In this document: positions 58,297-64,000 of the stretch, piece by piece
Numbering within the stretch: position 1 is the stretch's first letter
Layout: the number at the start of each line of letters is the position of its first letter
NCBI RefSeq assembly: GCF_037893015.1
Contig: NC_133666.1
Coordinates: forward strand, 565,671,459 to 565,735,458
DNA from: Macrotis lagotis
Lineage: Eukaryota > Chordata > Mammalia > Peramelemorphia > Peramelidae
DNA length: 64,000 nt
Direction of reading: 5' to 3'
Position numbers and translations under genes: made by a program
The notes under the pieces: model-generated
The model's input: only the letters and a program-made list of their open reading frames with translations
What the model was told of the DNA's origin: nothing
Database searches by the model: none

Positions 58297-58839
58297 GCTG
58301 TTAACTTCAAAGTAGTTTTCTTGACAGTCTTAGTTAAATGATGTTACCTTTGTTCAAAATACTGTCTGCTCCTACATCATATTTTAACCATTTTTAATGT
58401 GGCAATTTTTTTTGCACTTTGGATGAATTTTATTTTGGGGAAGAGTTCTAAAGATTATTCAGGGTTATGTTTGGTGATTAGATGAGTGATAAACCTTAGC
58501 AATACTATTTTTGCTCAAGAAAAAGTTTATAAAAAGCATTGAGCCACATCAATTATCTTGAATTGTACAAAATCTCAAGACATTTGAAAATTTTACATAA
58601 TAGGATAGTTGACTCTGGTTTTGTGGAATAGGTTTTACATTAACAGTAGTATCACCATCAAAAAGACATTGCAGTGTTTTTAATATACATGCTTATAACT
58701 TAGATCTTGACAGTGTTCAAGTTTACTGCACACATATACATATCGTAATATATTTGCCACTTTTTATTACTGATTACTTGTGTACTTAAAAATAGATTTT
58801 TTTTTTGTTCAGATTCTGTTGGAAGATCAGAACAGATAT

Positions 58840-59020
58840 CTATATCATAGTATTTGGAGTCAAGTAGATCAGATTTTTGAATTCTTTCTCACTAGATTTA
58901 TGGTCCTGAGCCAGTCAGTTAATCTCTGAGCCTTAATGGGAATAAAAACAGCACCTACCTCACAAGGTGGTTGTTGCAATCACATGAGTTAGAGAGAATT
59001 TTGAAAACAGACCTTAAAGT
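58840..59020 (+). mobile_element. MIR fragment
   Basis: Sense: 'gtcctgagccagtcagttaatctctgagcc', 'acctcacaaggtggttgttgc'. Confidence 0.7.
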
Positions 59021-59469
59021 GCTATATAAAAAAAAGCAGTTATTGAATTATTTCTGTTTTGCACTCAAAATGCATAGTTCTTCATTCCCATAAATTCTTT
59101 ATCTTTAAAAACTTCAAATAAGCATCCCAGTTCTTGTTCTTAACATTTGTCTCAAAGATATATATGTAAATATTTATTCTTTAGGGTTATCATCACAAAT
59201 ATCTTCCTTTCCTGATTTTATATCATCAGATTTTTCCCTGCAACCCTCCTTCTACTTCTTTTAGGGAGTTATCCTTTGTAAAAAAGATTTTTTTTTCTTA
59301 AGAGTGAGACAAAAAGAATTAGCAAAATCAGTATATTCAGAAAAATTGAAAATAATATAACATTTTATGCAGTTTCACACATACACCTCTCTCTTGTGTC
59401 CAACACTTAGCCCAGTGCCTTAAGGTTATTTTAAATGCTAGTTGACTGACTTATTCCTACTTTCATAAA

Positions 59470-60110
59470 GGAGTAATGGAAGAGATACTTATCTCTTTTT
59501 TGGGTATATTTGTAATTTTGAACCATTTCATTTTCACTTGTGATGGGCCTTGCCATTTATCTCTTTGTCATCATTATGCATGCTGTTTTCAAGTCTCTGC
59601 TTACTTCACTTTGTGTTACTTCATGTGGCTCTTTCTATGTTCCTCTGTATTCATCAAATTTGTCCTTTCTTATAGCAAGTAATCCATTACATTCATGTTA
59701 CCACAGTTTGCTTGACCATTCCCTAATTGATTAGCACCTATATTGTTTCAAATTCTTTGCTAGTACAAAAAAGTGACCCTGTGTATGTATTCCTTTGTAT
59801 GGGGCTTTTTTAAAAAAATGGTTTCCTCTTAGTTTATGCTTTGTAATGAAACCTCTGGATCAAAGATTGTGAATGTTGTAGTTACTTTATTTTGCATTAT
59901 TCTAAATGTTTTTCAAAATGGTTGATTTTTTTTCTAAATTGTACCCATCTTTTTTTTAATGACTCTTCCAACATTGATTATTTCCATATTTTGTCATCTT
60001 TTCTAGTTTATAAGATATGAGGTGAAAGCTTAATTATTTTAGTGTGTATTTCTCTTAATTAGTAATTTGGAACATTCTTTTATATGTTATTAATAGTTAG
60101 CAGTTTTTTT
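59470..60110 (-). mobile_element. L1 3' end / ORF2 C-terminus in EMC2 intron 3
   Basis: Antisense L1 parallel to 27240-27680: 'gcttgaccattccctaattgatt', 'atatgaggtgaaagcttaatt', 'tctcttaattagtaatttgg'. Diverged. Confidence 0.65.
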
Positions 60111-60889
60111 GAGAACTAATTTGATTACTTATCTATTGGGTAAAAAGTGGCTTTGGGGTTTGTGTATTTCTGGTGGTCCATTTTTGAATACTAAAACTTC
60201 ATTTGAGAAATCCCTAGTTCTACAACCTTTTTCTTCTTAGCTAGAAACAGACCCTTCCTTCTTGACCTTCTTGATATTTTTCCTCCCCATAATCTTCTTT
60301 TAAAATGATAAATATTGTTCACATGTAGATATGTTTAATTAAACATTAGATTCTGGCCTATTTTTATGTTTATAAGAGACAACATATTCTTTTTAAACTC
60401 CTGTATGTACAAGATTGGGTAGCCTTATCAAAATTGATGATTCAGGTTTAAATAAGTTTCAACATGTGGGACACTAGAGTGGTGATTTGACTTTGGAGAC
60501 CTAATTTAAGTTTTTTTAAATATGAGGAAATTTCTAAGTAGGAAGCTTAAATGACTTTCCCAGAACCTCCCAACTATTTATAGTCAGATTAGAATTAGAT
60601 TAGAATCAAAGTTCACTCCATATCTAAATATTATGATGTGATTGACACGTAAGTTTTATTATGAGGTACTCTTATAATTAGATAACAGGGAAGGAAAACT
60701 TCACAGTACTTTATCAGTAATTCACTTGGAATATTAAAGTTTATATGTGCTTAGTTACCTAAGATGTGGTGGGGAGTGGATCCGTTACTTAAGAGTTGAT
60801 TTTTCTTTTGTATGCTACCTGATGTTTCTGCCAGACTCTTAGAATATATACTTTATCACACTTAATGCTTTAGATATAGTGTTCAACAT

Positions 60890-61035
60890 ACACAGACTCA
60901 GAGAATTTCATATTTGGAAGGGATCTCAGGACCTAACATATTTATTTAAAGACCTCAAGAAACAGGGAATGCATTAATTCCTCAAGGCAGCCATTATACT
61001 TTTAGATTGCTCTAGTTATTAGAAAGAATTTTTTT
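60890..61035 (+). mobile_element. CR1/L3-like fragment
   Basis: 'tcagagaatttcatatttggaaggg' and 'gattgctctagttattagaaag' are landmarks of old CR1/L3 3' regions. Confidence 0.45.
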
Positions 61036-61289
61036 CTTTTTAAAATTTTCTTTTATATTGAGAATTTTACAAACAGCAAACAAATATTTCAGCATACAAA
61101 AAACCAGAAGACTACATATGAAAACTAGATCTATTATGTACAGCTTTTAATTACATTATTTAACATGATAGTAACTAAACTGCTCATCTGAATTCTTTTC
61201 TGTTCCTTTTGTACATTTAAAATATTTCATTGACATATTTCTTTGTTTTATTACTACCCATCACTAATTTTTTTTCTGATTAAATTGCT

Positions 61290-62105
61290 AAGATAAAGGA
61301 GGACTTGGAAAGTCTTTTTGCAGAAGGTGAAACTTTAGCTGAGCCTTAAAGCATGCCAGGGAAACCAGGAAATTGAAATGAATAGAGAGAACATTCCAGA
61401 CAAAAGTTCAGCCATTGAGAATGTTTGGAGTTTGGTGGTATATTCATTGCAACAGAACAGTAAGGAAGCCAGGATCACTGGATCACAGAATTTAGGTGGG
61501 GCATAAGGTGTAAGGAGACTGGAAAGGAAAGAATTGACAGGTTATGGAGGTCTTTAAAAGGGAAACAGGATATTTATTTGAACCTGGAAGTCATAGGGAA
61601 GCACTAAAGTTGTTTGAATGGGGGAGGAGAGGTGATGATATGGTCATATCTAACATTCAAAGATAAGTTTTTCAGTTGACTGGATGATGGACTAGAGTCA
61701 GAAAATGGAAAAGAACTAGCCACAAGGTTTTGCAGTATTTTAATAGTGAGGTGATGAGCACCTGCACCATGATGGTTGTAATGTCAGAGGTTGTAATGTA
61801 GTGGGTATGTATGAGAGATGTAGAAATGCCAGGTCTTGGGCAGTTGATAGGAGCGTATGAGAGTGAGAAGTAAAGGATGACATTTAGTATTTGTGACTGG
61901 GATGGTGGTGGTGTCCTTGACCATAACAGGCAAGTTAAGAAGGGGGAGGTTTGGAGTTTTGTAAAACGGGAAAGATAAATTCAGTTTTGGACATTTAGAT
62001 GTCTAGGATATCCAGTTTGAGACTTCAAGATTTGAGAACCAGTTGTATAGAAATGGTCATTGGAACCATGGGAGCTGATGAGATTACCCAGCAAAATAAT
62101 ATATC
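61290..62105 (-). mobile_element. L2 copy, left arm of inverted pair
   Basis: Antisense L2: 'gctgagccttaaagcatgcc', 'ggatcactggatcacag', 'cagttttggacatttagatg', ending with the complement of the 'ctcatcagctccc' stretch at 62070-62098. Confidence 0.8.
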
Positions 62106-62317
62106 AAAGGTTGTGGCATATGATCAATATTCTTCTCTTCTCCTTAGTAATTCTCTTCTCTAGCTTTTCATGTCACCTCTCTCCTGGTTATCATCTTTTC
62201 TTTCTCCTTTACTAAATCTTCATCCATTCCTCTAATGGTAGGGATTCCCCAAGATTGTCCTAGTTCCTCTTCTCTTAATCATCTATAGTATTTTGCTGGG
62301 TAATCTCATCAGCTCCC
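62070..62317. repeat. Perfect 29-bp inverted repeat formed by two L2 pieces
   Basis: The arms 62070-62098 and 62289-62317 are exact reverse complements, separated by 190 bp. The arms start GGGAGCTGATGAGATTACCC. Confidence 0.95.
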
Positions 62318-62318
62318 A
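62110..62318 (+). mobile_element. L2 copy, right arm of inverted pair
   Basis: Sense L2 upstream ORF2: 'ctttactaaatcttcatccattc', 'gtcctagttcctcttctctt', ending in 'taatctcatcagctccc' at 62317. Confidence 0.7.
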
Positions 62319-62324
62319 GTTTTA

Positions 62325-62412
62325 TGTATTTAAAAACATTCTGAGAAGGGGTCCTTAGACTGCCAGAGAGATTCATTACCACTAAGAAAAAAAAAGATTA
62401 AGAACCTTTGAC
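62325..62412 (+). repeat. Unnamed repeat family A, copy 3
   Basis: 'aacattctgagaaggggtcc', 'agactgccagagagattc', 'aaagattaagaacctttg'. Confidence 0.5.
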
Positions 62413-63086
62413 TTAGGTGTAGTATTGTCTAATCACATTGCTCCATCTCTTGTCCATTGGAATAGCAGGACAGACTTGTCATGCTTTGCTAGCTGAAATC
62501 TAGTTACACATATAACATTTTCCTAATTTATCAATAAAATAATTTTTTGTCAGAAAAAAGATAAACCATTTTTGTTCTGTGAGATCAGTGTTTTCTTTTT
62601 TCAGTTGTTCCCTCAATTATGGCAGGTGTTGAAGTCAAGCTGGCTGACCTATAGTTTTCTTTTTAATTTTAAAAAAGATGAGGACTGTATTTGCCATTCA
62701 GTTCTGTGGTATGTTACCTCTCCTATACTATTATGTTCTTTCATTTCTGACATTTAACTCAGCAGTGGCATTTCCCATTCTTTTAATACCTTGGAATGTA
62801 CTTCATCTGGGCATTGTGACTTTTACTTGTCAAAGATATGTGCTTTTTTAATTTTCTTAGTTATCTTTGACATCAGTTCACTATTTGCCTTTGTCATCCT
62901 TTTCAATTCGAAGATCATTTTCTTTGGCAGAGAAAATAGAAGTAACATAATGCTTATTAGTTGTCCCTCTCTCCATATTAATATTATCATTGCCCTATCT
63001 TCATGCACCACACTTTTGTCCATTGATCCTCATTTCTTCCAGTTAACTGACAAAAATACCTTTTTGAGCATTGTTGTCCTCAGCTA

Positions 63087-63243
63087 ATTTTTTTTTTGTT
63101 TTTTGTTTTTTGCAAGGCAGTGGAGTCAAGTAACTTGCCCAAGGTCACACAGTTAGTTATTAAGAGTCTGAGTCCGGATTTGAACTCAGGTCCTCCTGAC
63201 TTCAGGACTGGTGCTTTATCCACTGTTCCACCTAGTCTCCCCA
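63087..63243 (-). mobile_element. WSINE1-like SINE with TSD in EMC2 intron 3
   Basis: Antisense copy with a T/TTTTTTG tail. Flanked by TGTCCTCAGCTA at 63075-63086 and 63244-63255. Confidence 0.93.
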
Positions 63244-63259
63244 TGTCCTCAGCTATTTT

Positions 63260-64000
63260 TGCCAGATTCATCTCAATTTAGGATTTTAGTGCTCATGATG
63301 TTGTTCTTGCTCTTTGCATCCATCTTCCCTGTCTATATTTCTTAGTTAATTTGTAAATTCTCTGTGCAGCCAAACAGATTAGTTGCTGATCTTTATTGAT
63401 AAAGTGAGGCTCCACATCAGGAGTTTTCCTCACTAATATAACCACAGGTGTTAGTATTTCTTTCTTTAAAAGATAAGAAAAATGAGGTTTTGTGCCAGAG
63501 AGAAGTTTTGGGACATTAAAAGAACTCTGATTTCCCGTAACCAACTTTTTCTGCTTTTTTCTTCCTCTTTACTTGTGGGCACAGCCCATTTTCTGTGTGT
63601 AGTGTTTGTTTAAGATAGCCTGGAAAGAAGGCATGCTTTTCTCCACTTTAGCCTTTTGAGTAGTTGTAGATATTCCTAAAGAATTTAGGCAACATTCTGA
63701 ATTTTATATCTTTAATGCAATGTTATCCACTGACAGAAATAGCTTAGGGTATTGCTATCTATGGGACATCCTGGTTTGATTTCGACTGTATTGTAAATCT
63801 GTTAGTGGCAAATACCTTTGATGAGTTAGAACCTTTTGTATTTTTCTTGTTATTAATAATTGGCAATGTAGTACAAAATTTTGTCTTTCAAGGAATATTG
63901 TATGATTTTGAAATATCAAAGGAATCATACTAAAGGAATTTTGCTAAGGTAGTGTTTTGTTGTACCAAATTAAATGCTGTTTGTAGTCTACAATCAGTGT
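63260..64000. other. EMC2 intron 3, right edge
   Basis: No exon 4 is seen. No acceptor followed by FCLQEL-like coding sequence was found up to the window end. Confidence 0.5.

Noticed and set aside
63880..63910. Possible EMC2 exon 4 acceptor (TTTCAAG)
   Set aside because: The sequence after it does not encode the expected FCLQEL continuation and meets stops quickly.

Overview
This window is nuclear DNA from a mammal, almost certainly a marsupial. It is AT-rich, gene-poor and more than half interspersed repeats. The most frequent young repeat is a ~150-bp tRNA-head SINE with a 'cctagctgtgtggccttgggcaa'-type body and a 'ttgcaaaaac' tail. I recognise it from memory as the marsupial WSINE1-like family. 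It lies beside MAR1-type CORE-SINEs, many decayed L2 copies, L1 and half-L1 copies, an RT LINE with a zinc-finger tail, MIR and possible LTRs. The abundance of WSINE1-like copies suggests an Australian lineage, possibly dasyurid, but this is inference. No CRISPR, operon, plasmid, tRNA or rRNA feature was seen.

The only host gene I can support is EMC2 (older name TTC35) on the plus strand. EMC2 is the cytosolic TPR scaffold subunit of the ER membrane protein complex. Three exons are present: exon 1 with a 40-nt coding part (36013-36052), exon 2 (48953-49066) and exon 3 (57950-58014). They encode residues 1-73 of a protein that is about 297 residues long in human. All splice sites are GT/AG and phases agree across the joins. 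Introns 1 and 2 are 12.9 and 8.9 kb; intron 3 runs off the right edge. The promoter is a TATA-less CpG island with an ETS site, CCAAT box, GC box, CRE/UPRE-like site and palindromic E-box packed into about 100 bp, and a TISU/YY1-like element covers the start codon.

Layout: 1-35.5 kb is intergenic. It holds L2 fragments (1.0-2.3 kb), RT-LINE and L1 fragments (5.8-10.8 kb, including an L1 3' end inserted into an older L1 with a 17-bp target duplication), SINE clusters, nested L1/SINE insertions (18.4-20.2 kb), possible LTRs (23.2-25.7 kb), a 3.2-kb antisense L1 with a perfect 67-bp tandem duplication (26.7-30.0 kb), and a complete-looking half-LINE (L1 ORF1 without ORF2) at 30.3-33.8 kb bounded by a 14-bp target duplication with four SINEs inside its 3' part. 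35.6-36.6 kb is a polypyrimidine tract followed by the EMC2 CpG island. 36.6-64 kb is EMC2 introns, dominated by L2, with several young antisense SINEs, a G-quadruplex motif, a Z-DNA-type tract and an L2 inverted pair.

I found no convincing undescribed gene system. The most useful observations are the nested, TSD-bounded insertions, the compact EMC2 promoter with its TISU-like start, the tandem duplication and the inverted L2 arms. Repeat boundaries are approximate unless a target duplication is quoted, and family names come from memory, not from a search.
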